DNA of 64,000 nt from Xanthomonas floridensis (GCF_001642575.1 NZ_LXNG01000012.1:62001-126000), one strand, 5' to 3'. Positions 38,263 through 47,858 are shown, counted from the stretch's first letter. Notes: generated from the letters alone by a model not told the origin. Made by a program: numbers and translations.

Positions 38263-39234
38263 TCAGCGGCGCGCCGCCAGCCGTGCGCACAGCGCGGTTG
38301 CCGCCATCAGGCTGGACGGGTCGGCAATACCGCGCCCGGCCAGTTCCAGCGCGGTGCCATGGTCCACTGCCACGCGGGGGTAGGGCAGGCCCAGCGTGAT
38401 GTTGACCGCCTGTTCGAAGCCGCTGTACTTGAGCACCGGCAGGCCCTGATCGTGGTACATCGCCACCACCGCATCGAAGCCGCTCAGTTTCTGCGGCAGG
38501 AAGGCGGTATCTGCCGGCAACGGACCAATCAGGTGCAGGCCTTCGCCGCGTAGCTGCTCCAGCAGCGGAATGATGACGTCCAGTTCCTCGCGCCCAAGGT
38601 GGCCGTCCTCGCCCGCATGCGGGTTGAGCCCGAGCACGGCGATGCGTGGCGCAGGCAGGCCGAAGTCGCGCTGGAGCGCAGCGTGGGTGATGCGCAGGCA
38701 TTGCCCCAGCGCCTGGGCGGTAATCGCGTCCGCCACCGCGCGCAACGGCAGGTGGGTGGTGACCAGGGCGACGCGCACGATGGGGTTGGCCAGCATCATC
38801 ACCACCGGGCAGCCCGCCTGCTCGGCCAGCAACTCGGTGGTGCCGGTGTAGGCGATGCCGCCTGCATTGATGACCGCCTTGTGCACCGGTCCGGTCACGA
38901 TGCCCTGAAGACGGCCGGCCAGGCAGTCGCCGGCAGCGGTGCGCAGGCCGGCGATCACCGCCGCGGCATTGGCCGGGTCAGGGGTGCCAAAGCGGGTCGG
39001 GGTGGCCTGGCGAATCGGGAACAGCGGCAGGTCGCCGGGTGCCCGTGCGGGCTGGTCGGGATCGAGCAGCCGCACAGACAAAGACAGCGCCTGTGCGGCG
39101 CTGTGCAAGGTATCCGGATCGGCATAGGCGATCAGGTGTGCGTCCGAGCGCGGCCGTTGGGCGAGCCGGACGCACAACTCCGGCCCGATCCCGGCCGGCT
39201 CGCCTGGCACCAGCGCGAGCGACGGGACCTGCAT
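38263..39234 (-). CDS. pdxA: 4-hydroxythreonine-4-phosphate dehydrogenase
   Basis: NAD-dependent, divalent-metal enzyme of pyridoxal phosphate synthesis, oxidising 4-phosphohydroxy-L-threonine. The 323-residue product has LALVPGEPAGIGPEL, GIVTGPVHKAVINAGG, LTTHLPLRAV-type sequence (VTTHLPLRAV), metal-ligand NPHAGEDGHLG and MYHDQGLPVLKY. Start at ATG 39234 (MQVPSLALVPG). It begins 4 bp after the surA stop. Confidence 0.96.
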   Translation of the reverse strand: MQVPSLALVPGEPAGIGPELCVRLAQRPRSDAHLIAYADPDTLHSAAQALSLSVRLLDPDQPARAPGDLPLFPIRQATPTRFGTPDPANAAAVIAGLRTAAGDCLAGRLQGIVTGPVHKAVINAGGIAYTGTTELLAEQAGCPVVMMLANPIVRVALVTTHLPLRAVADAITAQALGQCLRITHAALQRDFGLPAPRIAVLGLNPHAGEDGHLGREELDVIIPLLEQLRGEGLHLIGPLPADTAFLPQKLSGFDAVVAMYHDQGLPVLKYSGFEQAVNITLGLPYPRVAVDHGTALELAGRGIADPSSLMAATALCARLAARR

Positions 39235-39238
39235 GACC

Positions 39239-40630
39239 TTAGCGCGCCGGCTGTGCCGGCGGCGGGGTCGGTGCAGCCGGTTCTGCAGACTTGGTCGGTT
39301 CGGCGGTGGCATTGCCGTCGGCGCGATCGCCGGTGCGATAGCTCACATACGCCTCGCCGCGCAGTTCCTGCAGGTAGCGGTTGTATTCCTCTTCCAGCTT
39401 GCGGCGGCCGATCGTTTCACGGATCTGGGCGCGCTGGTTCTCGGCACTGACGTCGGTCTGGCGGCTGCCGACGCGCTGCACGATGTGCCAGCCGGCCTGG
39501 GTGCGGAACGGCTCGGACACCCCGCCGTCGGCCAGGCTCTCGACCTGCTTGCCGAAGTCCGGGCCGAACGCATCGGCCGGGAACCAGCCCAGATCGCCAC
39601 CCTGCCCACGGCTATTGGTGTCCTCGGAGGACTCCTTGGCCGTCGCCTGGAAGTCGGCGCCGCCGACGATGCGCGCGCGCAGCGTATCGATCTTGGCCTT
39701 GGCCTGGGCTTCGGTCTGGTTGTCGCCAATGCGGATCAGGATGTGCCTGGCGTTGTACTCGGTGACCATCTTCTTTTCGCCGCCGGCATTGGCGTCGCGC
39801 ATTTCCACCAGCTTGAGCAACTGGAAACCGCTGGGGCCACGCAGCGGGCCGGCAACCTGGCCGGGCTGCATGTCGCGGATCAGCTGGGCGAAGGCATTGG
39901 GAATTTCGTCCAGGCTACGCCAACCCAGGTCGCCGCCTTCCAGTGCATTGGGGCTGTCCGAATAACGCACCGCTGCAGCAGAGAAGTCCAGCTCGCCCTT
40001 GTCGATCAAGGCCTTCACGCCATCGACCTTTTTCTGGCCGGTGGCGATCTGGTCGGCCGTCGCGCCTTCCGGCAGGCCCACCAGGATGTGCGCCAGGTGG
40101 TACTGGCTACCGGTGGTGGCCTGCTGGGCCAGCGCGGTATCCACTTCGCCTTCGCTCACGCTGATGCGGCTCTGCGCAAAGCTCTGGCGCAGGCGCTGTA
40201 CGATGATTTCATCGCGCACAGAAGCGCGGAAATCGCCATAGCCCATGCCGTCGGCCGCCAGTTTCTGGCGCAGGCCATCGACGGTGGTGCCGTTCTGCTG
40301 GGCAATGCTGGCGATGGCGCGGTTGAGTTCTTCGTCGCTGACGCGGATGCCGCTGCCGTCGGCGCGGCCGACCTGCAATTTGACCAGCACCAGGCGTTCG
40401 AGCACCTGCCGCTGCAGGACATCGTCCGGCGGCAGCTGGTTTTCGCGACCGGCATACTGCGACTTGACGTTGCGCACAGCGCGATCGAGCTCGCTCTGCA
40501 GCACCACGTCTTCGTCCACGATAGCGGCGATACGATCCAGCGGCTGGGATTGCTGCGCCGATGCCAGCGGCGAGACCGTGCTGGTGATCACCAGCAACGA
40601 GGCAAGAAGAACAGAGAAAGGCTTGGTCAT
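39239..40630 (-). CDS. surA: Periplasmic chaperone / peptidyl-prolyl isomerase SurA
   Basis: Chaperone for outer-membrane beta-barrel proteins, 463 residues. Signal peptide MTKPFSVLLASLLVITSTVSPLASA; N-terminal chaperone domain (LDRIAAIVDEDVVLQSELDRAV); two parvulin domains, one around YHLAHILVGLPEGATADQI ... GGDLGWRSLDEIP and one around YNARHILIRIGDNQTEAQA ... GGDLGWFPADAFGP; then an Ala/Pro-rich tail. It overlaps lptD by ATGA; LptD is one of its clients, so coupling is functionally sensible. Confidence 0.97.
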   Translation of the reverse strand: MTKPFSVLLASLLVITSTVSPLASAQQSQPLDRIAAIVDEDVVLQSELDRAVRNVKSQYAGRENQLPPDDVLQRQVLERLVLVKLQVGRADGSGIRVSDEELNRAIASIAQQNGTTVDGLRQKLAADGMGYGDFRASVRDEIIVQRLRQSFAQSRISVSEGEVDTALAQQATTGSQYHLAHILVGLPEGATADQIATGQKKVDGVKALIDKGELDFSAAAVRYSDSPNALEGGDLGWRSLDEIPNAFAQLIRDMQPGQVAGPLRGPSGFQLLKLVEMRDANAGGEKKMVTEYNARHILIRIGDNQTEAQAKAKIDTLRARIVGGADFQATAKESSEDTNSRGQGGDLGWFPADAFGPDFGKQVESLADGGVSEPFRTQAGWHIVQRVGSRQTDVSAENQRAQIRETIGRRKLEEEYNRYLQELRGEAYVSYRTGDRADGNATAEPTKSAEPAAPTPPPAQPAR

Positions 40631-43050
40631 GGAATCAGGTTCGGATCGTAATCGTCCGGATTGGTCGTGGTGTTGCTGGGCGGGACCAGGTACAGGTCGT
40701 CGCGGTAATAGCCGAGAATAGCACGGCGCAAAGTGCGGTCCGTGTTCTGGCCAAACGAGCTCAAGCCCTTGAGCACGAACTCGAACTGGATCGAGTTGTC
40801 CATCTCGCCATCGCGGTTGCGCACGAACCGGCGCACCAGCGCGCGCACTGCCAGGCAGCAGCTGTCCCACTGCACGCCGCCGATGATTTCCAGCGGCTTG
40901 CGATCCAGTAGCGAATAGTAGTAACGCCCGACCGCACTCCAGGTGGGGTTGATCGGATACAGGAAGGAGAAGTCGGCCTGCTTGAGCTGGTCGCTATCGT
41001 CAATCAGGTTGCGGCGATAGCGATAGGCCAGATTGATGATGCCGTCGTTGCCCAGCAGGTAACGCGTGCGCAGGCTGGCCAGATCTTCCTTGCGCGAGTT
41101 CGGGTTCCACTGATAGGTGGCGCCCATCGACCAACGGTCGTTGATCATGTAGTTCGCGTCGGCCACCCAGGCTGACTTGCCCTGTTCGATGGGCTGCTCG
41201 CTGTTGGCGGTAGAGCTGTTGATCGTGACCAGCGAATCGTTGAAGTACAGGATCTGGCCTGCGCTCAGCGACAACTTTTCGCGACCATCCTCTTGGCGAA
41301 GCCAGCGCGAAGTCACGGCCAGGGTCAGCTGGTTGGCGTCATTCTGACGGTCGGCACCGGTGTAACGGCTGTCCCGGAACAATTGTCCGTAGCTGAAGGT
41401 GAACGGACGGGTGTCGAACACCGGCAGGTCATCCTGGTCCCGATACGGCACGTACAGGTAGTACATGCGCGGCTCCAGCGTATTGAGATAGTTGGTCCCA
41501 AACACCGAGGTTTCGCGATCGAAATACAGGCCGGCATCCAGCGAGGCGATCGGCAGGCTGCGCGTGGGCGACCGATCACCAGTGAGTGGCGCCGTGTTGG
41601 CCAGAGTCGAGTCCAGTTGATAGGCGGTGTAACGCCATGCAACCGTCGGGGTCATGAACCAAGCCGCGCCTGACAATGGCATCGAGATGTAGGGTTTGAC
41701 GTCCAGGCGCGAGCCGCTGCCATAGTCATAGTTACGGACATTGGTGCGGACGTATTCGTCGCCATTGTTGGTGTTATTGCCGTTGGTATTCGGGATGAAA
41801 TCCACCTGATACGAATCGTCATGCGTAAATCGCACCGCCTCGGCATAGACACCGGCTTCGAAAATGCCGAACGGCTTTTCCCAGGTGAAGTACGCACGCG
41901 GCTGCCGGTTGTAAGGCAGGGCTCGCTCGTCCAGGGTGTAGTCGGTCAGCTGCCAGCGGTCGGCCATCAGGCCGGCAGTCCAGGTCTCGCCGGTGCCGTA
42001 GATACCGATGGTGCTCTGCAGGCTTGACGCCGAGCCCATGCCGTTCAAGCGGCTGGTGAAGTCTTCCACATAGCGGGTGTCGCTGACCCAGGAAATGCTG
42101 CTGCGCGCCTGCCAATGGCTGTTGACGTTGTGGTAGCCGCTATAGAAAACGCTGCCACGATCCTTGTCGCGCAATTTATCGTTGGGCAGGTAGTTGCCGG
42201 TGATTTCGCCGCGACCGCCGTCGTACAGATAGCGGAACTCGGTGCCGAACATGAAACCGCGCTTGCTCATGTAGCGCGGCAGCAAGGTGGCATCGTAGTT
42301 CGGCGCCAGATTCAGGTAGATCGGCTGCAGGTAATCGAAGCCGTTACGGCCTGACAGGCCGAACTGCGGAAACAGCAGACCGGTCTGGCGACGGTCGTCG
42401 ATCGGGAACTTGAACCACGGGAAGTACAGCACCGGCACCTTGCCGATCTGCAACACGGCGTTGCGGGCGGTACCGAAGCCTTCCTCGTTGTCCACGTCGA
42501 TCTCCGGCGCGCGCACGCGCCAGATCGGCTGCGAGGGATCGCAGGTGGTATAGGTCGAGCGGTGCATCTGGCCGACCTGGCCCTGCAGGTCCACCGACTC
42601 CGCACCGCCGTTGCCGCGGCGGTCCACCAGCTGGTACTGGATGTTGGTGACCTTGTGGGCGTCGGTGTCCTGGTTGCCCTCGGCACGGTCGGCGACCATG
42701 CGGAAAGAGGTGTCCTGGTAGCGCACATTGCCTTCGGCGATGTAGTTGCCGGTCTCGGTGTCCATGCGCAGGTTGTCTGCGCCCAGGAACTGATCGCCGC
42801 GCTTGAGCGCCACGTTGCCCTGGTACTGCGGCGTCGTGCTGGTGCCGGACAGCTGGTCGCCTTCGATGTCGGTTGGCAGCTGCTGGCGCATCTCGGCCGC
42901 CTTGGGGTCCGCGGCGGGGGCGCCGTCGAAGCCTGGTAGCGGGTCTACGGCCGGGCACAAACCCCAGTTCAACGGCTTGTCGGCAGCCATGGCCGGGAGG
43001 CAGATGGCGATGCTCAAGGGCAGGGGCAGCAGGCGGAGAGCTCGGCGCAC
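40627..43050 (-). CDS. lptD: LPS-assembly protein LptD
   Basis: Outer-membrane beta-barrel that, with LptE, inserts lipopolysaccharide into the outer leaflet. 807 residues: signal peptide (RRALRLLPLPLSIAICLPAMAA), OstA-type periplasmic beta-jellyroll (TPQYQGNVALKRGDQFLGADNLRMDTETGNYIAEGNVRYQD), then the large barrel domain (VLYFPWFKFPIDDRRQTGLLFP ... FVLKGLSSFGQ). Cysteines near the signal end (GLCPAV) and in WDSCCLAVRAL are candidates for the structural disulfides. Start is GTG 43050, matching the usual xanthomonad N-terminus RRALRLLPLPL. First gene of the operon. Confidence 0.96.
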   Translation of the reverse strand: MRRALRLLPLPLSIAICLPAMAADKPLNWGLCPAVDPLPGFDGAPAADPKAAEMRQQLPTDIEGDQLSGTSTTPQYQGNVALKRGDQFLGADNLRMDTETGNYIAEGNVRYQDTSFRMVADRAEGNQDTDAHKVTNIQYQLVDRRGNGGAESVDLQGQVGQMHRSTYTTCDPSQPIWRVRAPEIDVDNEEGFGTARNAVLQIGKVPVLYFPWFKFPIDDRRQTGLLFPQFGLSGRNGFDYLQPIYLNLAPNYDATLLPRYMSKRGFMFGTEFRYLYDGGRGEITGNYLPNDKLRDKDRGSVFYSGYHNVNSHWQARSSISWVSDTRYVEDFTSRLNGMGSASSLQSTIGIYGTGETWTAGLMADRWQLTDYTLDERALPYNRQPRAYFTWEKPFGIFEAGVYAEAVRFTHDDSYQVDFIPNTNGNNTNNGDEYVRTNVRNYDYGSGSRLDVKPYISMPLSGAAWFMTPTVAWRYTAYQLDSTLANTAPLTGDRSPTRSLPIASLDAGLYFDRETSVFGTNYLNTLEPRMYYLYVPYRDQDDLPVFDTRPFTFSYGQLFRDSRYTGADRQNDANQLTLAVTSRWLRQEDGREKLSLSAGQILYFNDSLVTINSSTANSEQPIEQGKSAWVADANYMINDRWSMGATYQWNPNSRKEDLASLRTRYLLGNDGIINLAYRYRRNLIDDSDQLKQADFSFLYPINPTWSAVGRYYYSLLDRKPLEIIGGVQWDSCCLAVRALVRRFVRNRDGEMDNSIQFEFVLKGLSSFGQNTDRTLRRAILGYYRDDLYLVPPSNTTTNPDDYDPNLIP

Positions 43051-43174
43051 GCGTGGTTCAACCAATAAAATGGCGACTAGCTTGCCGTATACCCCGCATA
43101 GGGGCAATGAAGAGCGTCGGCGCGGAAAGGGCGAGGTTCATCGCCAGCACCGAGCGACCGGGGCCAACTGCCGG

Positions 43175-44083
43175 TCAGCGCAGCGCAGCGACGTGGGCCA
43201 CGCTGCTTTCGCGCAGTGCCTGCAGGTCGTAGCCGCCTTCCAGCAGAGAGACCACGCGGCCGCGTGCATGGCGGTCGGCCAGGGTGCGCAGGGCGGCGGT
43301 CAGCCAGCCGAAATCGTCGTCGTCCAGCATCAGGTCGGCCAGCGGGTCGCGCAGATGGGCGTCGAAGCCGGCCGAGATCAGGATCAGTTGCGGACGAAAC
43401 GCATCGATCAGCGGCAGCATGTCGTCTTCCCAGACATTGCGGAAGCGCAAGCCATCGCTGCCGGGCGGCAACAACAGATTGTGGACATTGCCGACGCCGC
43501 GCTCGTGGACGCTGCCCGAATGCGGGTACAGCCCGGACTGGTGGGTGCTGAGGTATTGCACAGCCGGATCGCGTTCGAAGATCGCCTGGGTGCCGTTGCC
43601 GTGGTGCACGTCGAAATCGACGATGGTGATGCGTTCCAGGCCATGCCGGTCGCGGGCGTGGGCGGCGGCCACGGCGACGTTGTTGAACAGGCAGAAGCCC
43701 ATCGACACCTGTGCGGTGGCGTGGTGGCCGGGTGGGCGAACCGCGCAAAAGGCGGTGCGGGTCAGGTCCTGCATCACCGCATCCACTGCCGCAATGCCGG
43801 CACCGGCCGCGCGCAGGGCGGCTGCGCGCGAGGCCGGCACCATGCGGGTGTCCACGTCCAGCTGGCGGTAGCCGGTGAAAGGGGTTTCCAGCACGGCGTC
43901 GACCTGTTCGCGCTCGTGCACGCGGCACAGGTCGCCCAGCTTGGCCAGCGGCGCCTCGCGCCAGTCCAGGTCGGGGAAGGCGGCGCGCAACGCATCGACC
44001 ACCGCTTCCAGGCGGGCAGGACTCTCGGGGTGCTCAGGGCCGGCGTCGTGGCCGAGGCAGGCGGGGTGGGTAAAGACCAGCAT
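43175..44083 (-). CDS. Histone-deacetylase-superfamily hydrolase (AcuC/acetylpolyamine amidohydrolase type)
   Basis: Zinc amidohydrolase of 302 residues. Catalytic pair in RPPGHHATAQ, zinc ligands in VDFDVHHGNGTQ, ISAGFDAHLRDPLAD and LLEGGYDL. The start MLVFTHPACLGHDAGPEHPESPARL has the family substrate-site pattern. Bacterial members deacetylate polyamines or acetyl-lysine proteins; the substrate cannot be told from sequence. It lies upstream of lptD by 124 bp on the same strand and may be in its own unit. Confidence 0.92.
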   Translation of the reverse strand: MLVFTHPACLGHDAGPEHPESPARLEAVVDALRAAFPDLDWREAPLAKLGDLCRVHEREQVDAVLETPFTGYRQLDVDTRMVPASRAAALRAAGAGIAAVDAVMQDLTRTAFCAVRPPGHHATAQVSMGFCLFNNVAVAAAHARDRHGLERITIVDFDVHHGNGTQAIFERDPAVQYLSTHQSGLYPHSGSVHERGVGNVHNLLLPPGSDGLRFRNVWEDDMLPLIDAFRPQLILISAGFDAHLRDPLADLMLDDDDFGWLTAALRTLADRHARGRVVSLLEGGYDLQALRESSVAHVAALR

Positions 44084-44121
44084 GGGGCAACTCTAGCCTC
44101 TCTGCAGCGCCGGGCACATGC

Positions 44122-44679
44122 TCAAGCGCGACGGCGGTCGTGCCGCCACAGCACTTCCTGCTGGCCATCGACACGGGCCAGTACCCGCGCCAGCACGAAC
44201 AGCAGGTCGGACAGGCGATTGAGGTAACCGATCGCCTCGCTTCGCACGGTTTCCTGGCGCGACAGGGCGACGGTTTCGCGCTCGGCCCGGCGCACGATGG
44301 TGCGGGCCAGATGGCAGCGCGCGGCCGCCTCGCCACCGGCCGGCAGGATGAATTCCTGCAGCGGCGGCAAGCTGTCGTTGAAATGATCCAGCTGCTGCTC
44401 CAGGGCCTGGATGTCCGATGCCGTCATGGCCGCATGGCCGGGGATGCAGAGTTCGCCGCCCAGATCGAACAACTGGTGCTGCACGGTAGTCAGCAGTTCG
44501 GCGATCGGGGTCGGCACACCGGGGGCCGCCAGCAGCACCCCAATGGCCGAATTGGCTTCGTCCACGGTGCCGTAGGCGTTGACGCGCAAGGCATCCTTGC
44601 CGGTACGGCTGCCATCGCCCAGCCCGGTGCTGCCATCGTCGCCGGTGCGCGTATAGATACGAGAAAGACGGTTGCCCAT
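44122..44679 (-). CDS. ATP:cob(I)alamin adenosyltransferase, PduO type
   Basis: Enzyme of 185 residues that transfers the adenosyl group of ATP to cob(I)alamin, making coenzyme B12. The ATP-binding N-terminus RIYTRTGDDGSTGLGDGSR and the helical segments RTIVRRAERETVALSR and IGYLNRLSDLLFVLARVLAR are the PduO/MMAB signatures. Start at ATG 44679. It follows the BtuM-like membrane gene by 4 bp, so uptake and adenosylation of corrinoid appear coupled in one operon. Confidence 0.93.
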   Translation of the reverse strand: MGNRLSRIYTRTGDDGSTGLGDGSRTGKDALRVNAYGTVDEANSAIGVLLAAPGVPTPIAELLTTVQHQLFDLGGELCIPGHAAMTASDIQALEQQLDHFNDSLPPLQEFILPAGGEAAARCHLARTIVRRAERETVALSRQETVRSEAIGYLNRLSDLLFVLARVLARVDGQQEVLWRHDRRRA

Positions 44680-44683
44680 GAGG

Positions 44684-45262
44684 TCAGCCGGCGTGGGTCT
44701 GGCGCGGTGGAGCAATCGCGCGCTCGGCCACGACCTGGACCAGCGCCGCCGCAGCCACGTACAGCGCAGCGCTGCGCAGGTACGGTCCCAACCAGTCGGT
44801 GTAGTTCTTGAACCAGCCGGCCAGAGTGGGCTCGCTCACGCTGGCGCTGATCCAGTAGAAACTGCCCTGGGCGATCAGCTGGCACAGCGCCACGGCGACC
44901 AGCAGGGTGGCAACCAGCCAGGCCAACGCGCTCCACCGCGCACCGTGGTAATGCCGACGTAGCCAGACGCCGCCAGCCCACAGCGCGAAATAGGCAGGGA
45001 TCAGGCACCAGTACGCCAGCGACACGCAGTAGTGCTGCCAGAAGCTCATGCCCTGGCCGGTGATCACCAGCCAGTCCACCGCGACCGCCAGCCCCATCAA
45101 TAGCGGGAATGCCAGCCGGGTACGCGCCGCCAGATGGAATCCGCCGATGAAGAACACCGCCCACGACGCATCCGGCACCGGGGCGAAGTGATTGATCCGC
45201 GTGGCCGCCATCAGCACGGCCAGCAGGCTCAGGATCCAGGTGTCGTGCGAGCGAGGCATCAT
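44684..45262 (-). CDS. BtuM-like cobalamin uptake membrane protein (predicted)
   Basis: A 192-residue membrane protein with about six helices. The N-terminal segment ATRINHFAPVPDASWAVFFIGGFHL and a Cys at position 79 in HYCVSLAYWC resemble, from memory, the solitary ECF-type S-component BtuM, in which a Cys near position 80 coordinates cobalamin cobalt. Direct coupling (4-bp gap) to a PduO-type adenosyltransferase supports a B12 role. Two adjacent in-frame ATGs (45262, 45259) serve as possible starts; no strong ribosome site is visible. I found no convincing B12 riboswitch upstream. Confidence 0.65.
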   Translation of the reverse strand: MMPRSHDTWILSLLAVLMAATRINHFAPVPDASWAVFFIGGFHLAARTRLAFPLLMGLAVAVDWLVITGQGMSFWQHYCVSLAYWCLIPAYFALWAGGVWLRRHYHGARWSALAWLVATLLVAVALCQLIAQGSFYWISASVSEPTLAGWFKNYTDWLGPYLRSAALYVAAAALVQVVAERAIAPPRQTHAG

Positions 45263-45468
45263 GTGCGAGAAAGACCGGGTTGCAGGCGGGGGAGTGTAGC
45301 GTGGAAGCCGGCGTGCCCGCGCCGCGGTCTGGCCGGCGCCAGGCTGGGCAGAGGGCCGGGCGGACGGAAGACCAGCGCCGACTGCGGCGACGCGCGCACC
45401 GTCGCACGCGGCAAGATGTCCCACTCAGCGGCGCCACCGGGCCAGGGGCGAGGGCTTATCATGGCCGG

Positions 45469-46677
45469 ATGACACACCCACATGACGTTCTGATCGTTGG
45501 CGGCGGCCTGGTCGGCTCCAGCCTGGCGATCGCACTGGACCGCCTTGGCCTGGATGTCGGGCTGGTCGAAGCCACCCCGGCTGGCACGCCGCCGGCGGTG
45601 TTCGACCAACGCAACCTGAGTTTTGCCGCGGCCACCGTCAACGCGCTCGGCGTGCTGGGGGTGATGGCCAAGCTGCGTAGCCCGCCCGGCCCGATCCGAC
45701 ACATCCATGTCAGCCGCGCCGGCGATTTTGGTCGCGTGCAGCTGGACGCCGCCGACTATGGCCGCGACAGCTTCGGCCAGGTGGTGGTGGCGCGCGACTT
45801 CGGCGATGCCTTGCAGGCACGTCTGGACGAAACGACCGGCGTGCGCCGCTACCGCCCGGCGCGCTGCATCGGTGTGGAGCCGGTACAGGGCGGCATGCGC
45901 GCGGTGCGCCTGGCAACCACCGATGGCGAACAGCGCGTCCTGGCCAGGCTGGTGGTCGGCGCCGACGGCAGCCACAGCGCGGTGCGCGAGCTGCTGCACA
46001 TCGGTAGCGACGAGCAGGATTTCCTGCAGACCCTGTTCGTGGCGCGCGTGCGTGCCTCCCGGCCGCCGGACGGCACCGCCTGGGAGCGCTTTGGCGAACA
46101 TGGGCCCACCGCCTTGTTGCCGCGGGGCGACCGCCACTACGGCGCCATCCACTGCGTGGCGCGTGCCGAGGCCGAGGCGGTGGCCGCCCTCGACGACGCC
46201 GGCTGGCTGGCACGGTTGCAGCGCGCCGCCGGCTGGCGCGCCGGGCGGTTTGTCGCCAGTGGCGAACGCAGCGCGTATCCATTGGTGCAGGTGCTGGCGA
46301 ACGACCTGGTCGCCGAACGCGTGGTACTGCTGGGCAATGCGGCGCAGACGCTGCACCCGATCGGCGCGCAAGGGTTCAACCTGGGCCTGCGCGACGCGCT
46401 GACGCTGGCCGAACTGATCGAGCACGATCGCAGCGATGCCGGCGGCAGTGCCTTGTTGATCGCGTATCTGGCGCGCCGTCGCGTGGATCGCGAACAGACC
46501 ATCGCGTTCTCCAGTGGCCTGGCACGCCTGACCGGCAACCCGGCGCCGTTGCTGCGGCCGTTGCGCAGCCTGGGGTTGCTGGCGACCTCGCAGGCCGCGC
46601 CGCTGCAGTCGATGCTGGTCGGCGGGGCGATGGGCTTCCGCGGCGAAGTGCCGCAACTGTGCCGGGGGGGCGCATGA
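45469..46677 (+). CDS. ubiH: UbiH-type FAD monooxygenase (ubiquinone synthesis)
   Basis: Flavin hydroxylase of 402 residues, predicted to hydroxylate the ring of ubiquinone precursors. FAD motif DVLIVGGGLVGSSLAIALDRLG, middle motif VVGADGSHSAVRE, and the UbiH/UbiF signature LLGNAAQTLHPIGAQGFNLGLRDALTLAELI. Start at ATG 45469; an ATG 8 bp earlier is in another frame and opens only three codons. The stop overlaps the start of a second family member, an arrangement seen for ubiH with ubiI/visC in gammaproteobacteria. Confidence 0.9.
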   Translation: MTHPHDVLIVGGGLVGSSLAIALDRLGLDVGLVEATPAGTPPAVFDQRNLSFAAATVNALGVLGVMAKLRSPPGPIRHIHVSRAGDFGRVQLDAADYGRDSFGQVVVARDFGDALQARLDETTGVRRYRPARCIGVEPVQGGMRAVRLATTDGEQRVLARLVVGADGSHSAVRELLHIGSDEQDFLQTLFVARVRASRPPDGTAWERFGEHGPTALLPRGDRHYGAIHCVARAEAEAVAALDDAGWLARLQRAAGWRAGRFVASGERSAYPLVQVLANDLVAERVVLLGNAAQTLHPIGAQGFNLGLRDALTLAELIEHDRSDAGGSALLIAYLARRRVDREQTIAFSSGLARLTGNPAPLLRPLRSLGLLATSQAAPLQSMLVGGAMGFRGEVPQLCRGGA

Positions 46678-47858
46678 GCCGTCGCCCTGCACGCGATGCG
46701 GTGATCGTCGGCGGCGGCGTGGTCGGTGCGGCCTGCGCGTTGGCACTGGCCGATGCCGGCTTGCACGTGGCGCTGGTAGAAGGCCGCGAGCCCGCACGCT
46801 GGCAGGCCGAGCAGCCCGATCTGCGTGTGTATGCATTCGCCGCCGACAATGCCGCGCTGCTCGACAGTCTCGGCGTGTGGGCCGGCGTCCGCGCCGGGCG
46901 CGTGGAGCCGTATCGGCGCATGCGAGTCTGGGATGCCGGCGGTGGCGGCGAGTTGCGTTTCGACGCCGACACCTTGGGCCGCGAACAACTCGGTTGGATC
47001 GTCGAACATGCGCTGCTGGTCGATCGCCTGTGGGCGGCCGTGCACAGCGCGGGGATCGAAGTGCATTGCCCAGCGCGCGTGGCCGAACTGGAGCAGGACG
47101 CCCATAGCGTGCGCCTGCGCCTGGACGATGGCAGCCGGCTGGAGGCGGCCATCGCCATCGCCGCCGATGGCGCGGCGTCCACCTTGCGTGACTTGGCCGG
47201 CTTGCCGGTGTCGCGGCACGCCTACGCACAGCGCGGCGTGGTCGCGTTCGTGGAGACCGAACAGTCGCACCAGGCCACGGCCTGGCAGCGCTTTTTGACC
47301 ACCGGGCCGCTGGCGTTCCTGCCGTTTGCCGATGGACGCAGTTCGATTGTCTGGACGTTGCCCGACAGTGATGCCGAGCGCGTACTGCAGCTGGACGATG
47401 CGGCGTTTTCGCGCGAGCTGACCCAGGCCTTTGCTGCGCGCCTGGGTCAGGTGCGGGTGACCTCCGCACGCACTGCGTTCCCGTTGCAACGGCAATTGGT
47501 GGAGCAGTACGTCAGTGGCCGCGTGCTGACCCTGGGCGACGCGGCGCATGTGGTACATCCGTTGGCGGGGCAGGGTGTCAACCTGGGCCTGCGCGATGTC
47601 GCTGCGTTGCGCGCGGAAGTGCGCGGTGCGCTCGCCAAACGTGCGGACTGGGCCGCGCCGCATCGCCTGCAGCGTTGGGCGCGCACCCGCCGCAGCGAAA
47701 ATACCGTGGCCGCCTACGGCTTCGATGCGATCAACAACGTGTTTTCCAACGACGAGATGCACCTGACCCTGCTACGCGGGTCGGTGCTCGGCCTGGCCGG
47801 CAGGTTGCCGCCGCTGGTCGATGTGTTGTGGCAGCGCGCCTCCGGCGGCGGCGCGTAA
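46674..47858 (+). CDS. Second UbiH/UbiI/UbiF-family FAD monooxygenase
   Basis: A 394-residue paralogue of the preceding enzyme: FAD motif DAVIVGGGVVGAACALALADAG, IAADGAASTLRDLAG, and LTLGDAAHVVHPLAGQGVNLGLRDVAAL. The start ATG 46674 overlaps the upstream stop by 4 bp and is preceded by a G-rich stretch. Which ring position it hydroxylates (C5 as UbiI, C6 as UbiF) cannot be decided here. Both enzymes likely work in the same ubiquinone complex. Confidence 0.9.
   Translation: MSRRPARDAVIVGGGVVGAACALALADAGLHVALVEGREPARWQAEQPDLRVYAFAADNAALLDSLGVWAGVRAGRVEPYRRMRVWDAGGGGELRFDADTLGREQLGWIVEHALLVDRLWAAVHSAGIEVHCPARVAELEQDAHSVRLRLDDGSRLEAAIAIAADGAASTLRDLAGLPVSRHAYAQRGVVAFVETEQSHQATAWQRFLTTGPLAFLPFADGRSSIVWTLPDSDAERVLQLDDAAFSRELTQAFAARLGQVRVTSARTAFPLQRQLVEQYVSGRVLTLGDAAHVVHPLAGQGVNLGLRDVAALRAEVRGALAKRADWAAPHRLQRWARTRRSENTVAAYGFDAINNVFSNDEMHLTLLRGSVLGLAGRLPPLVDVLWQRASGGGA

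Noticed and set aside
45263..45468. B12 riboswitch upstream of the BtuM-like gene
   Set aside because: Searched the minus strand for the B12 box and the GGTG...CCGGG core. Only fragments such as AGCCTGG appear, not in the required order.
45259..47469. A 736-codon minus-strand open frame antisense to the two UbiH-family genes
   Set aside because: Low-complexity Arg/Pro/His content and complete overlap with two well-supported flavoproteins.
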